From contig CATQJL010000316.1 in assembly GCA_958299035.1 (NCBI GenBank), forward strand, positions 42,892,025 through 42,956,024: a stretch of DNA of 64,000 bases. The letters are read 5' to 3'. The translations under genes and the position numbers were made by a program. Numbering within the stretch: position 1 is the first letter of the stretch; each line of letters opens with the position of its first letter. The notes beneath the pieces were generated by a model. That model was not told where the DNA came from. It saw only the letters and a program-made list of their open reading frames with translations, and made no database searches. Below are positions 1 to 12,369 of the stretch, in pieces. The DNA comes from Cylicocyclus nassatus (lineage: Eukaryota; Nematoda; Chromadorea; Rhabditida; Strongylidae).

Positions 1-374
1 CTTGATCCGCTCTCAATCCTCTCCCAAGTTACAACGGGCAAGATACGCTTACAAACAACTTCCTTTGCATTACATTTTACAATGCTACTATACAACAAAT
101 GTTGCCTCTCTCTAATGACGATATTCAACATCATTTTGTAAACCTTCTCAATTCTTGGATCGTTATCAGGAAGGCCACATGTCGAGCCTATTTTCTTGTT
201 TAAAATGAATGCCGGTAAGGTATTTTCTTTCTTGCATCTTCGAAGGAATCGAACGGATTGTCGTAACACTACAATCTTCTGGCGGAATGATAACGTCTCA
301 CGCACCAACGAGAGCATATTCGGCGGGATGTCAGTAAGTAGATCAAAAGCTCTCTTATCTTTGAACCTGGGCAT
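1..374 (-). CDS. N-terminal part of a Penelope-like element ORF (cut by window edge)
   Basis: The minus strand is open from an ATG at 374-372 to the window edge, 124 codons without a stop. The translation starts MPRFKDKRAF and has a basic, leucine-rich segment (RQKIVVLRQSVRFLRRC) of the kind found ahead of the reverse transcriptase in Penelope-like elements. It lies downstream, in the same direction, of another Penelope C-terminus at 687-1409 and of a hammerhead-like motif at 438-462, so it reads as the start of the next unit in a head-to-tail tandem. The reverse transcriptase itself would lie outside the window. Assignment to Penelope-like elements is inference from composition and context; the open frame is seen directly. 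Confidence 0.5.
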   Translation of the reverse strand, partial: MPRFKDKRAFDLLTDIPPNMLSLVRETLSFRQKIVVLRQSVRFLRRCKKENTLPAFILNKKIGSTCGLPDNDPRIEKVYKMMLNIVIRERQHLLYSSIVKCNAKEVVCKRILPVVTWERIESGS

Positions 375-437
375 TTTGATATGTGTCAGTAATTGATTGT
401 TTTGCCGAAACCAGGTTTCTTGGTGGATGTTTATTCG

Positions 438-462
438 ACCGACGTTTCGACGGGCTCGTCTT
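438..462 (-). ncRNA. Degenerate hammerhead-ribozyme-like motif of a Penelope-like element
   Basis: On the minus strand GACGA is followed by a short GC-rich stem and GAAACGTCGG, which is the second half of a hammerhead core (CUGANGA...GAAA). The first two core bases are changed, so activity is doubtful. Penelope-like elements are known to carry minimal hammerhead motifs in their terminal repeats, and the place between the C-terminus of one unit and the N-terminus of the next fits that. Confidence 0.35.
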
Positions 463-686
463 TTTCAAGAGGTCTGAACGTAGATTATAGGTTTTTGGAT
501 CTGATCAGTAGGCCGCCAAGAGCCTCCTCCACAAGTGCTAGTCTAGACCTCATCGGAGGATAGCAGCCAGCGGGAAACCATCAAAGTTGTGAAACGAGCT
601 AACCTTAACTCCACCGCATACCAGTAAGTCCGCACAATGGGACAATAGCGGACGTCACTGAGTGTCACCCAGTGAGTCAAGGGTAT

Positions 687-1409
687 TTATGTGCGGCTGT
701 TCAGATTGCATAGCGGTATAAACGGCAAGAGATCACTGTTGATTGACACGCATTCATTCTTAGCATTCATTCTAGGATTCCTCGTAAGTATCCATGCTGC
801 CTCAAGGATCTTTCTTGCGCAAATCTCGGTCTCGTAAGACAGAATGGTACATTTGACTTCAAAGTCATTTCCACCATGTGCCTCAGCTTTGTGTCTTCCC
901 AACGGTGTTGTTAATATCCCACGTCTTTTGCTAGCCAAATGTTCCTTTAATCTTACACCCAACGCTCTACCCGTCTCTCCTATGTAGCAGCCTTGGCAGC
1001 TCAAACATTCCAACTGGTATATCACACCTGCCTTTGCACAATCCCCAACATTGCCGTACGGGCACACGATGCATTCATCTACTATGCATTCGTAATCGTA
1101 GAGTCTATTCCGAACTAGCTGCTTCTTAATGTTATCTTTCGGTACCTCAACCAATATCACATCATTCTGCAGTTCAGCTCGGTGAATGCATCGTCTAATT
1201 GCCGCGCTAACCTTATCTGATATAAAAGGGATGCAAAGTGGAACCTTATTGTTACGCTGTTCACGGATAGAGGTATCGGAACGTGCAAAAGTTCTGCATC
1301 TGTGTTCAATTGGTACATATCCGTTACTCTGCGCAATTTGTAATGCCAGCTTTCGTGATTCGAGCTGCTCTTCGTGGCCTGTGCATACCGCTGTAGCAGT
1401 TTTTATCAT
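687..1409 (-). pseudogene. Penelope-like retroelement C-terminus with GIY-YIG endonuclease
   Basis: This 240-residue open frame is the C-terminal part of a Penelope-like polyprotein; the upstream reverse transcriptase would lie in or beyond the assembly gap at 1440. Residues about 95-135 hold a Cys-rich linker (CIVDECIVC and following Cys). Next comes the GIY-YIG nuclease domain, visible as GVIYQLEC...CYIGETGR, then RLKEH and a downstream conserved Glu region (ILEAAWI). GIY-YIG domains nick target DNA for integration of Penelope-like elements. The C-terminus looks intact and ends about 225 bases before the hammerhead-like motif. I call it partial because the reverse transcriptase is not visible. 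Confidence 0.8.
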
Positions 1410-1439
1410 GTTGCGGATGACCGCTCGTTTTGTTGCTGC

Positions 1440-1939
1440 NNNNNNNNNNNNNNNNNNNNNNNNNNNNNNNNNNNNNNNNNNNNNNNNNNNNNNNNNNNNN
1501 NNNNNNNNNNNNNNNNNNNNNNNNNNNNNNNNNNNNNNNNNNNNNNNNNNNNNNNNNNNNNNNNNNNNNNNNNNNNNNNNNNNNNNNNNNNNNNNNNNNN
1601 NNNNNNNNNNNNNNNNNNNNNNNNNNNNNNNNNNNNNNNNNNNNNNNNNNNNNNNNNNNNNNNNNNNNNNNNNNNNNNNNNNNNNNNNNNNNNNNNNNNN
1701 NNNNNNNNNNNNNNNNNNNNNNNNNNNNNNNNNNNNNNNNNNNNNNNNNNNNNNNNNNNNNNNNNNNNNNNNNNNNNNNNNNNNNNNNNNNNNNNNNNNN
1801 NNNNNNNNNNNNNNNNNNNNNNNNNNNNNNNNNNNNNNNNNNNNNNNNNNNNNNNNNNNNNNNNNNNNNNNNNNNNNNNNNNNNNNNNNNNNNNNNNNNN
1901 NNNNNNNNNNNNNNNNNNNNNNNNNNNNNNNNNNNNNNN
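1440..1939. other. Assembly gap, exactly 500 N
   Basis: Five hundred unspecified bases, a conventional placeholder length. Open frames crossing it are meaningless. It cuts the Penelope-like element on its upstream side. Confidence 0.99.
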
Positions 1940-1964
1940 AAGCAGTGGTATCAACGCAGAGTAC
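1940..1964 (+). other. SMART cDNA-synthesis primer sequence (artefact)
   Basis: The 25 bases directly after the gap match the commercial SMART/PCR primer IIA, which begins AAGCAGTGGTATCAACGC and ends AGAGTAC. This is library adaptor, not genome. It suggests that a read from amplified cDNA or amplified DNA was assembled or used for scaffolding here, so the junction between the two sides of the gap should not be trusted. Confidence 0.93.
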
Positions 1965-4633
1965 TCGATTAATAAGTACTCACACTAATTATTCGACAGA
2001 AAACGCAGAAGGATAATCAGCGTTTTTCTTTTTCAGTTTTTTCCGTATCGCGCGAACTATGAATACGAGAGAAGCATAATGCCCAACAGCTCACGAAGGA
2101 AGTTACGAAGGAAAAACGAGAAATCCACGAATCGCCATTTTTGCGTTCTCTGCCGAATAACTAGATGGGCACTGGATTATAAACAAAAAAGGAGAGAAAA
2201 ACCGATTCAATTGTGTCTCAATTTTCTGCATAAGGGAAATGTTCAAAACATGATGTAAAGTTCTGACTACCCTATGCATATAGTGTTGTTCATAATTTCG
2301 AACTGTTTTATTATTATTTACTTGGGCAGGGATTTTTTTGAGATTGAAAACCATTTGTGCTACATGAAAGAGCATAGCCAAAAAGGTTTACTAAGCCCAA
2401 CAAGAAAATTCGGTGTTAACTTAAGAATGAATCTGCGCCGGAGGCGAATTCAAACTGTACATAATTTTATGAACACTTAATTAAAGCTTTCTCCAAAATT
2501 GTATCCTTTCGCATGAAATTTTTACATGTAGTTACAGTAACAAAGCCTGAGAAATAGACGATGAACTCAGTTCTGTTTAGAAAGTTTTATTTTTTCGGTA
2601 TGATTCACAATGTTTTGAATTTTATGAGCTTTAAAAAGTTCTGTTTTTGTGAGATTCTAGAACGCTGGGTTCAGCTTGTACTAAGACTACCGTCGCGCAC
2701 AAAAATGCGTCGATACGAGTGCAGCTTGTATGATGAAGTGTCCGCATTGGAATCTTCGGCGCTGGAGGGGCTAGAATAAAGCCTTTGGAGCTGAAGTGCA
2801 AAGAAGGTAAGATTGCATTACTAAACACAGCCATTTATGCTGGAGACGCTGCACAACTGAAACAATGCTTAGCGCCGCAAAACTTTTCCAGAAAAAAACC
2901 AACCCAATGCTCTAAATTTGTACGTACCATGTATGATTACAATGATTACATCATTATAGAACCTCAGAAGCTAGGTTTTGAGACCCAAAAACATGATAGC
3001 TCTAGGGTAAGATTGAGAAGTGGGTGGAAAAGGCGACAATTACGCAGGGCTTTCCCAGGCGTCAAACAAAATATTAGTCAAGACGAAGGTACTACACAGT
3101 CTTAGTACAAGTGATGTGTTTTACAACTAAGACCAAAACTGACATTCTTGGAGTCCAAAAGCGTTTGAGTTATCCGGTAAGAGCAAAGCTTTTGAACTTC
3201 GTTGAGTTCAACCTGTAGCAAGTATCTCAGGCTTTCTTACCGTAATACCAAAAACTTGATGCGAAAGAATGAAATTGAAAGCATCAGTGAATTATAATTA
3301 TTATAAACGTTATTGCAGTTACAACAACCCATTAGATCGGTACAAAAGGTTTGTCAATTTTTTGAACCCACCCAAAGTACGGTAGAATAATGATAAACAA
3401 ATACTTCGAGTAGTGCCTGATGTAGATTTACCTGCTTTTTTTAGCAACTATGTTCTGGAAAGCCTGGACAGCCAGTAGGAAAAATCTTTTGCCAAAAAAA
3501 GCATTTATCTTGTCTCAGCATCATTTTCAGAGTTTTGCCAAATAATTTTTTCAAAGATTTTAGATAAAAAAGTTGCGCTTAACGAGTCAATGCACCAAAG
3601 CTGCAAAATCTTATAGATACTGAGGGTCTAAAACTTGATTATTACTATTACCAGCCTTACAAGGTAAAACAGCAATTTACCAGAGCAACATGAAGATATT
3701 GAAAACTCGGTTTCGATTGCTGCGCATTCTAAAATTGGAAAATACTCGATTTCTCTCTCCTTCTTTCCCCCCCCCCCCATCCATACCTTCGATAGTCTAG
3801 AGACAGGGCGTCAAAAGTGGAGGTTGTTTGAACATCTGACCTCATAAATAGTGAAGGTTGCTTGAAGAAGACCAGTGAAAAGGAAATGACGTAAAACGGA
3901 TACAAAACACAAAAGTAACTGCTGAAAACCAGATAAAAACGCTGCAGTGAGGTTTGAAACCTTTCATTTGGCGGCTTGTCAAAATGCAAGTTTCCGCTCC
4001 AGGACCAGCAATTCGCAACACGGGGGAATACGAAGAAAAGCTAATTTTTTTTGTAATTGTTCCAAAAAAACATGTTTTGGAAGGAGTGATTATTAAGAAG
4101 AAGATAAACAAGAAAGAAATTAGTTATGAAAACGCAAAGTTTCTTTTACCAAGTCGAAAAGAACGTCGAAGCCAAATTTAATTTTTTGATGCGTCCTTTA
4201 AATCTTTACCCTGCATTGACGTTCCTGTTTCCTGGGACGTTGTCTGGATTGTTGCTCTTATTGTTCTGAGCAACAATCGCCCAAGCTGGAACAAAAATCG
4301 CTGCGAAAGCACTGAAACAGAACAAGGTAAAGAAAAACGCACTTTTTACGATTTCTCGCAGAAAAAAAACCCACCATAATCGAAGATATGAGGGCTAGAT
4401 GGTTGTCTGCATTATGAACAGAAGCAAGATTTGTAGAATGCACGAAAAAACCGCGTGAGAAGAGTTAAACTAGGAAAAAACAAGAGATTTTCGAAAATAA
4501 GGTTTTTGCCGGATTTCTCGACCAAATCAAAGAATGTGGTTTTGGAACGTTGTCAGCGTGAATATAGAGATCAAGAGCTTCAAAGTGATGTATAGCTTAC
4601 TAAATTTGGGTTCAAAACAGCGAAGAAAGGGGT
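1965..4633. other. AT-rich non-coding stretch, no gene recognised
   Basis: Only short open frames without recognisable domains occur. A C-homopolymer lies near 3768-3779. I see no RNA gene or clear element boundary. Confidence 0.5.
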
Positions 4634-4744
4634 ACCAGAGCCAAATGCCCCGCGCCCCGCGTTTGAAGCGAGGAGCGCGCAGCGCGCGGAGATGCAGACG
4701 AGCAGCAGAGACAGACCAGAGCCGACAGGGCATTTGGCTCTGGT
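4634..4744. repeat. Short foldback with 17-bp perfect inverted arms
   Basis: ACCAGAGCCAAATGCCC at 4634-4650 is the exact reverse complement of 4728-4744. The 77-bp interior is GC-rich (GCGCGCAGCGCGCGG) in an AT-rich surround. This looks like a tiny MITE or a cruciform-forming unit; no coding capacity and no clear target duplication. Confidence 0.6.
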
Positions 4745-6609
4745 TCGAGATCTCCGCGGGGTCTCAATGAAACCCTGCAACATTACATATCATTCTGATG
4801 GTCATGACACGACGAGAAAAACTGACAATGTCCCAAGCTTTGAAAATCACTGATTAACGAGATAGACCAGCGTTTTCGAGCGCGACTCTCTGCGCAAGAT
4901 TTTAGCGCAATTTCTCGTTTTTAATCCACTCTAACAGCCATACTAAACTTCTGAAACTCGATTTTGGTCAAAAAAAGGTTAACTGAGAGAAGTTGTCCTG
5001 AATTCTGGCGAAAATTTCATAGAAACCTTCTTTTTAACGTAAAAAAGGCTATGAAAACGCAAATTATAACCTAAAGATATTATTCCCTGTATTTACTTCA
5101 TTAGAATTCGTTCCGATATAGTCAGGAAACATCCGAGGCTTCGCCCTGAATGACTTCTGTTTTTTTTCCAGGTGAAGGTTGTGTTCCCTCGTATCCCTCA
5201 AAGTGAAGGTTACCAGAGTACATGGCTCTATGCATCGAAGGTGTGCACCCATCCCTCCTTAATAAGTGTCTCGTCAAGAAAAAAACAATTTTTAAAAAGA
5301 AAGGAAAGGGTTGCATCTAACGGTACCTGCGCTGTTTACCATTTTATGTCTACGAGGTCAGAATAGGTCGAATGTCAAATTCGTACACTTCAAGATATTG
5401 TTCCAAAAGGTAAGCCACAGAGCTCTAAAAGATTGCCTTGATTCCCAAAGGTTTGCTCTACCAGCTGTCAAACAGAACACCTTCAAAGTTTCAGGTAAAA
5501 ATTCTAAAAATTAGCGAAATTTAGATATAGTGACAATGAAGGGTTGTAACTTCCAGCAATTCTTTCATTACCCTTTCAAATATAATAGTAACATGACAGC
5601 TTGAAAAAAGCAGAAAATCTGCACCGGTTACTGCATGGAGTGTGTGTTTATTTTTACTGTGCTGAATTTGCTGATTATGTTCAAAGAAAAACCGACAAAA
5701 ACTTTGCAGAGACCTAAAATAATTAAGAACCGAACAAAACTCGCTTCCTGCGAGAACTCATTCCTAGGTTAACAACGAGTAGTTTTCCCTTTCGTGGGCT
5801 GTGTAAAACTTTTTCGGTTATGGTCTTCCAAGTAGCACCAATGGTTCTTGAGTTTTCTTCAGAAATTCCCGAAACTCTCAAAGTAAGAGCTGTTTCCTAT
5901 AATCATGAACCGCATTTTATACAGGGTGACTGCTGTGAGTATGGCACAAAAAAGAATGTCACTGTAATGTGATGGGGTGTGAAGTTGAGGACTGAAACAG
6001 ATTAGGACCAAATTTCTCACATGTGCCACGCCTGTCTCCTCCATTTTTGTTTCGTCATACTTGCCCTCAACTCCCTCTCAAAGCTGCGCCAAATATTTCT
6101 AGAAAGAAATATACAAATTGGTACTATGAAGAGTACGTACTCTGAAGGCACAAGATTCGCGAGGTGGAGATATATACCAACTTTTATCATTATGTGAGTT
6201 AGGTTTGTGCCGTTTTTAGACACCATCTCAATCCATACAGAATAACGATAGACAAACTCTGTATGCAACGTTCCACGCAGAAATTCTTTATCTTTCCAGC
6301 ACCAATGTTTTTGTTCGGATTCCTTTGATGTTCGCTTGAAAAAGCCTCAGATTCTTCAACCCATGGTCTTTAACCCTACCCTAATTTTTGCTATTTTTCA
6401 AATTTTCGTGTTGGATTTTGAAAAAATTTGATAACAGTTGGATAGAGTAAACAAAATGCTACAAAAACCAATTTTTTGGCACTGATAGCTGGTTTTTCAG
6501 TATTTTTGAAAACGAGTACTCTAAAAGTCTTCACATGCGAAGTCGTAGAGTATAAACGCTTAAACACTACGAAATCTTCGCAAATGGGAAATTCCAAAAA
6601 TCAATTATG
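4745..6609. other. Non-coding stretch
   Basis: Short frames only. The phrase near 5170-5230 (GTGAAGG...) resembles pieces of the repeat seen near 26.3 and 29.2 kb. No gene recognised. Confidence 0.4.
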
Positions 6610-6990
6610 ATTAATTATTAATTTTAACAAGCAAATGAGTTTCTACCGCCTCGAAATAATTGTTTATGAAATTTTCTGGTGCAGCCCGGAACGGATCAAA
6701 AACCTAGAACTATGGTGATTTTTTCATCGAGGCCTTTGCGAATCAGAAAGAAAAAAACCTGTCAGAAATAGGAGAAGAAGTTGCATCGTGACATCCTAGC
6801 TATTTGCCGTTCAATGCTCTACAAGGTTTGAAATAAACAAATATTAAATGGTAGCATCAAAATGATAATTTTAGAATATTTGGAAAGCTAGTTAACGATG
6901 CCAAAATGTATTAGATTGCATTTTGTTTGCTCTATCTGTTATTAAAGCATTTCCAGAAGTCCAGAACGAAAACTTGAAAAACAGCGCAAG
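6610..6990. repeat. Dispersed repeat, partner of 21960-22345
   Basis: About 380 bases starting at AAATGAGTTTCTACCGCCT resemble 21960-22345 throughout, in the same direction and with many substitutions. A shorter related piece lies at 54145-54210. No coding signal. It looks like an old interspersed element of unknown class. Confidence 0.6.
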
Positions 6991-7919
6991 TGAAGGTAAC
7001 ACTAAATTACATGGGTTGAAGAATGTGAAGTTTTTTGAGCTAGCATAAGAGGTATCCAAACGAAAACATCACTGCTGGAAAGGATCCCCTGGGATCCCTA
7101 GAGGATCACCCCACATTCGAAAGTTCCACAATTTTGACGAAAATGCTGTAAAATTGTACCGGAGATATACTACCGCACAATGTACGGGGATATACTATAG
7201 TACTAAACATGTTTATAGTAGTAACAAGTCTAATGGACTGACTGTGTGTGTGAAGTGGGAATGTGACTAAAAGTAGAACTTTTGAAGAATTGTAGCGAAC
7301 CTTCTCTTTCCCAAAAGTATGGCCCGGATCTGAACACGTAACTACCCCAAAGATTAAAAAAGTCATGGATCTTTCCTGCTTTCGAAGATTTCCAAAATTT
7401 TTTCATCGGAATTGGCAACAGAACTATGACTGCTCCCCGTCCACCTTGTTATAACCGCACCGCTACTTCCTTTCTCGCGGAGACACGAATTTTCAGTTAC
7501 TTAATTTACAGATAATGTAAATTCCCGAGGTTTGTATAATCTTGACCCCCCCCCCCTCCCTCAACTCCTTTTCACCCAAGAGTTTCTTTTCACTCAGAAA
7601 CTTTCTAATGAAATTTCTGGAGGTGCTGATCTCTCATCGCATTCACACACTCTTCAGATCTGACTCATCTTTAGATCTAATTTCAAAAGAGCCTCCTGCT
7701 GTATTCAAGAGTTTAGCCTGTGCACGATCGAACAGACTCAGCCTGCCAGTTTTTCATCCTACGAAGTTTCTCAGATCCTCCGCCGTCTGGCTTCTTCTGG
7801 TCGCTAGGCGGTCCCTCCCCGCTCCAAGCCCGGGGTCAGCGATCGCCCCGTGGAAATCAAGAGTAGGCCTAGTAAGCCACCTCTTGTAGGGGAAAATTCA
7901 TATTACTCCTCCAGTTAGA
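6991..7919. other. Non-coding stretch up to the RTE element
   Basis: No recognisable gene. A poly-C run lies at about 7545-7556. The GC-richer sequence after about 7700 may be the 5' untranslated part of the RTE element that follows. Confidence 0.35.
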
Positions 7920-8009
7920 AGATTAGAAAGAAACCCTGCACATCGTATCCCGCCTACGGCGCTGGGTGGTAGCAAGAACGATGTCAGGGTACTCCGGGCG
8001 CCTTTCCGA

Positions 8010-8800
8010 TTGGACAAAAACGACATGTCTGCCCGGACGACACGCCATGAAGACTGCCTCATGCTCTGCACCTACAACGCCAGGACAGTCTCCACAAACG
8101 CCGACCTCCACGCTCTTCTCGACTCTGCAGAGCACATCAACTACCACATCATCGCTCTGCAGGAAACGAAGTCCAGGAAGAAGGACGTGCGACAGATGAG
8201 TGATGGGACCTTCATCATTCGTGGTGAAAAGGTTCCATCACGAAACGTGGGAGGCATCGGCTTTGTCGTTCATCCATCTATCATCCATCTTGTCGATTCG
8301 CACGAGATCCTACCACCTCGACTAGGCATCCTGCGACTACGCCCTCCACGTCAGAAGACCATCAGCATCATCAACTGCTACTCGCCAACATCAGCAGCTG
8401 ACGACTCAGAACTAGATGCTTTCTACGAAGACGTGGAGGAGGTCGTCCGCAACGAAAAGTCCTTCTACAAGTATGTTGTGGGCGACTTCAATGCGAAAAT
8501 CGGGATGCCACTAGAAAAGGAATGATCGGGAAGTTTGGATATGAGCTCCGAAACGAAAACGGCAACCGTCTCGTTGGGCTCCTCTCCGCCGCACGACTCT
8601 TTCATGGAAACTCCATCTTCATGAAGAAAGAATATCGCCGGTGGACTTGAGAATCGCCCAACGGAACGACTCATGTTGAGATCGACCACTTTCTCACCAA
8701 CCGAAGGTGGAGCTTACTCGATGTCTCTGTAGTTCCATCCTTCTGTAGTGGCTCCGATCACCGCCTCCTTCGAGCGAAGATACGACTCAGCCGAAGGCTG
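8010..8800 (+). pseudogene. RTE endonuclease domain (broken)
   Basis: From the ATG at 8010 the frame shows the endonuclease/exonuclease/phosphatase fold: CTYNART near the start, IIALQETK with the metal-binding Glu, [17 protein letters not shown] and [10 protein letters not shown] with the catalytic Asp-Asn. A frameshift after FNAKIG at about 8515-8525 moves the rest into another frame, where FGYELRNENGNRL and the final SGSDHRLL, with the active-site Ser-Asp-His, are readable. A TGA replaces a Trp-like position near 8648. This enzyme would nick target DNA for target-primed reverse transcription. Confidence 0.82.
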
Positions 8801-8938
8801 GAAGAGAAAGTCTGTCATTGTGCCGCGAGAAGGAAGGAAGTCGTTTATGACGGTAACAGGCTGCAAGAGCTCATATCAAGTTGTGACTGGCCCATCGAGG
8901 AGGACCCAACGTACGACTACGACCGGCTTCTGAAAGGA

Positions 8939-9364
8939 TTGCGAGCCTGCGGAGAATGCGCCTCAGTGACTTCTGAGAAGAACTTGGACCGCATCTCGAA
9001 GACCACCAAGGAATTGCTCGAAAGAAGAAGATCATTGAGGCAGGATCCGAATGCAACTCATCTCGAGCGACTGATAGCCAACACCAGTTGCAGAACAGCT
9101 TTGCAAGAGGATCTCAGGAAGTACAGGCAAGCCAAGATACTGGAAGCAGCCGAAAGAAGACGAAGTCTCAAGAAGTGCCGAAGGGACCTCTGCGAATATC
9201 ACGTACCGCTGGCTGCACTGCTGAACGAAGACGGGACTTCGACTTCTTTTCGATACAAGATGGATCGCGAAGAACTTCTACACCAACCTCTTCCGCTCAT
9301 CAACACCCGTGCAGATGCCCGTTGTTCCCACTGGAGAAGTACCACCACGAATTCTACCTGCTGA
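8939..9364 (+). pseudogene. RTE linker between endonuclease and reverse transcriptase
   Basis: A highly charged helical segment (ERRRSLRQDP, LEAAERRRSLKKCRRDL) sits where RTE proteins link endonuclease and reverse transcriptase. It is offset in frame from both neighbours, so at least two indels separate the pieces. Confidence 0.6.
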
Positions 9365-10438
9365 AGTGCGTATCGCGATACAGACCATGAAGACGTCCAC
9401 TGCTCCAGGACCAGATCATCTTTCCGTCGAACTTCTGCGAGCCGGAGGACACCGTCCACACGAGATTCTAGCGTCGCATTTGACATCTTACCTTCAGAAG
9501 GAGAAGATTCCCGACCAGTGGAGAACGTCAAGAACCGTCCTTCTCTTCAAGAAGGGTGAACGGGAGGATCTTCGGAACTATCGTCCAATATGCTTGCTGA
9601 GTGTGCTGTACAAGCTTTTCACGAAAATTATCCTCGCTCGCATATCAAGGACACTGGATGAAGCCCAACCCCAAGAACAAGCTGGATTTCGCAAAGGATT
9701 CAGCTGCATGGACCACATCCAGACCGTTTCGAGGGTCATAGAAGTCTGCCGGGAGTACCGACTGCCTCTCGTCCCAACCTTCGTCGACTACGAGAAAGCC
9801 TTCGACAGCGTCGAAACCAACGCCATCCTGTCAGCGCTAGTCGATCAAGGAGTGGACCCAGCCTACGTGAGGACACTAGCCAACTGCTACAAGGACTGTA
9901 CAACAACGATACAGCTGTTCCATCGCCCCCTGACCATACCAATCGGGAAGGGGGTCCGACAAGGCGACACAGTCTCGCCGAAGCTGTTCACCGCGGCCTT
10001 GCAGTGGGTGATGAAGTCACTGGACTGGGACGAGAGAGGCATACGAGTTGATGGGAGATTCCTGTCCAACCTTCGTTTTGCGGACGACATCGTTCTCTTC
10101 TCGAGCACTATCACCGAAGCAGAGACGATGCTGAAGGAACTAAACGAAGTAGGGAAGAAGATTGGACTGCGAATAAATCAGAAGAAGACTCAGTTCACGA
10201 AGAACGCCCTTTGCGAAGATGCAGAAGTGGAATTGGAAGGCACCCCAATTATGGAGACGTCTTCCTACGTGTATCTCGGACGTTCGATGAACATGGAGAA
10301 CAACTTGAGGGAAGAACTTAACAGGAGAAGAAGAGCAGCCTGGGCCGCCTTCGGGCCTCTGAAGGAAGCCACCGACCAACTGACGGACCCGGAGCTTCGT
10401 GCCCACCTGTTCGACTCAACCGTTCTCCCGGCGCTCTG
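9309..10438 (+). pseudogene. RTE reverse transcriptase, N-terminal and catalytic part
   Basis: This frame carries the usual non-LTR blocks in order: STAPGPDHLSVELL, YRPICLLSVLYKLFTKI, QAGFRKGFSCMDHI, motif A FVDYEKAFDSV, motif B GVRQGDTVSPKLF and the catalytic FADDIVLFS. The thumb region follows (INQKKTQF, YVYLGRSM). The frame is cut at ...VLPALC by the Harbinger element. Removing the insert and one TTA copy rejoins it in frame with 16061. The catalytic Asp pair is present, so the domain itself looks intact. Confidence 0.9.
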
Positions 10439-10441
10439 TTA

Positions 10442-10756
10442 GGGATCGGCCATACTAATCCTGATGATTCCTGCGACACCTGCGATTCCTGCGACTCCCT
10501 GTGATTCCCCACAGTTCTATGATGCCCGCACAGTTTAGGCGCCGCTTAAACGAGCGCATTCTGCGTTTGTCATTTGGTGCCGCGTAAGGCAAAATCGAAT
10601 GATTCAGTATTTTGCTGTGAACGTTTTTTTTCTAATTGTAGGCATATTCACACCTCGTAATCAATATGAAGATGTTTTAGAGGTGTTAACAAACGATACA
10701 CTTGTTTCAGATCTTGCGTTTCACCGAAAACAAGTGTTGCCTTTACTACATTTACA
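10442..10756 (+). repeat. Harbinger left terminal inverted repeat, 315 bp
   Basis: Matches the reverse complement of 15746-16060. A 50-residue open frame translated from each arm is the same in both. It starts GGGATCGGCC next to the TTA duplication and contains a CCTGCGA/CCTGTGA-like short repeat at 10470-10500. Confidence 0.92.
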
Positions 10757-12369
10757 ACTTATGTCGCCATCGTGTATGCAATGAATGTTGTTGAATGCTC
10801 AGCACCAGGTATGCTGTCCAAATTTTGTGAATGCTGTGTTTTTTGTTTTCTCCGTCGCAAGGAACTCTGTGGGAATGCATCTTGTTCTCATAGCGAAATG
10901 ATGCAGCGTTGTGTTGACGGAACTCTTTTCATAACTTTCCCGATTCCGCTATCTTTCATTTGCCATCGTGTGTAGAAAACGCTTCTCATGCTTTTATCTA
11001 CTTTTTATCTGTATAAACATGGAGGTGGGCTGGTATCCCAGTTAGCTCTTCTATTTTCAGCCGAGTAGCGAAGAACAACCGTGCGCAGAAGAGCATAATT
11101 GGAAGCGATGTTTGCTCAATGCCCAGGTAAGCTAGTCTTAAATTAATTGCGCATGTTCTTTGTGTTTTGAGAGTATATGATTGAAATTAAGTTCAAAGCA
11201 AATATCTTTCTCCCGTCACCAAACTTTCATTTGCTCATGCTTGGCGGACTTACTGAGATCCAACGATGCTATTTTCTAGATCCACCGAGAACACTAGAAA
11301 CATTAGGTCACTTCATTTTCAAGTTAAGGATGACTGAATTGTTGTGCAAAGCATCTGTTCTTACACCTGCTGTAGTGTGGCTAGTACTCAAAATGAAAGA
11401 TTTAATATTTAGGGAATCGCCTCATTATTCTCACTTGCTTCAGACAAATAGCTGGCTGTATCACTTCATGGAATAGTGTGCTGGTATGTTACTTGCTTTT
11501 TTATTCTTGTGACGTTTCTTGGATATATTTCCTACTTGATACTCATAAGCAAGCCGTGTAGTATTCACTTATAGGTTCGTATTAGAAAGACGGAGTGGGT
11601 TTATGTTCAAGGACGGAGAAATCTGTGGTCGCATAACAAGCATCTTAGCATGGGACACATCCAAAATGATTCTCTACTTATGACAGTGTAAGTTTGTACT
11701 GCAATCTACTATCTTATCATTTATCAACGCGAGTTCCTTTAGCACTGAACATTTTTGCTGTCAACTATCTGACTGCCCGAAGTATCGAGGGGAAGTCGCC
11801 GTAACTCGTGGTGGTTCTTTGCCACAGCAGACCTTTTGCTTGATAATCAAACCCCGTTTCTTCAACAGTGATTTTTGGATTGATTGAATAAAGATAACAA
11901 TGTGATGAATGATGTAGATATTCTCATGGGCATTACTTTTGTTCAGAATAGTCAGAAGAGTTTGCGATGATGAAATTCTAAATAAAGATTTTGCTACTTT
12001 TTTTGTGTGTATCATGTGAGGAAACATTTTTTTTCGCCTTTGCTAACATTACACCTCGCCTTGCTTCAACAGTGTTAGTTCTTCGGCCATAAATGGAAGG
12101 AATACAATTACACCTTTGACTAACCTAGGATCTTTTTCATCAGAGAACCTGTCTTTTTGTCTGCGCCATCTCTTCTAGGGTTTTAGCAGACTCCTTTTCA
12201 GCTGTTACGAAATTTGGATAGATAATTTGCTCCCAGTGTATTTGAGCTTTATTTCGGAGAATACCTTGATGTCGGGGGAGGGGGCGAACTGCAGTGACAT
12301 GTGCATGCATCGCGTTCGTAACTTTGTAGTGTAGCGTAGTCATCCTTTAATTACATTGTATGTTGCAGA
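10757..12369. other. Harbinger interior without recognised gene
   Basis: Short frames only (for example 11177-11476), none with a domain I recognise. Probably the promoter and 5' region of the transposase gene. Confidence 0.4.

Noticed and set aside
1186..2016. Open frames of 180-276 codons crossing 1440-1939
   Set aside because: They run through 500 N and have no real sequence.
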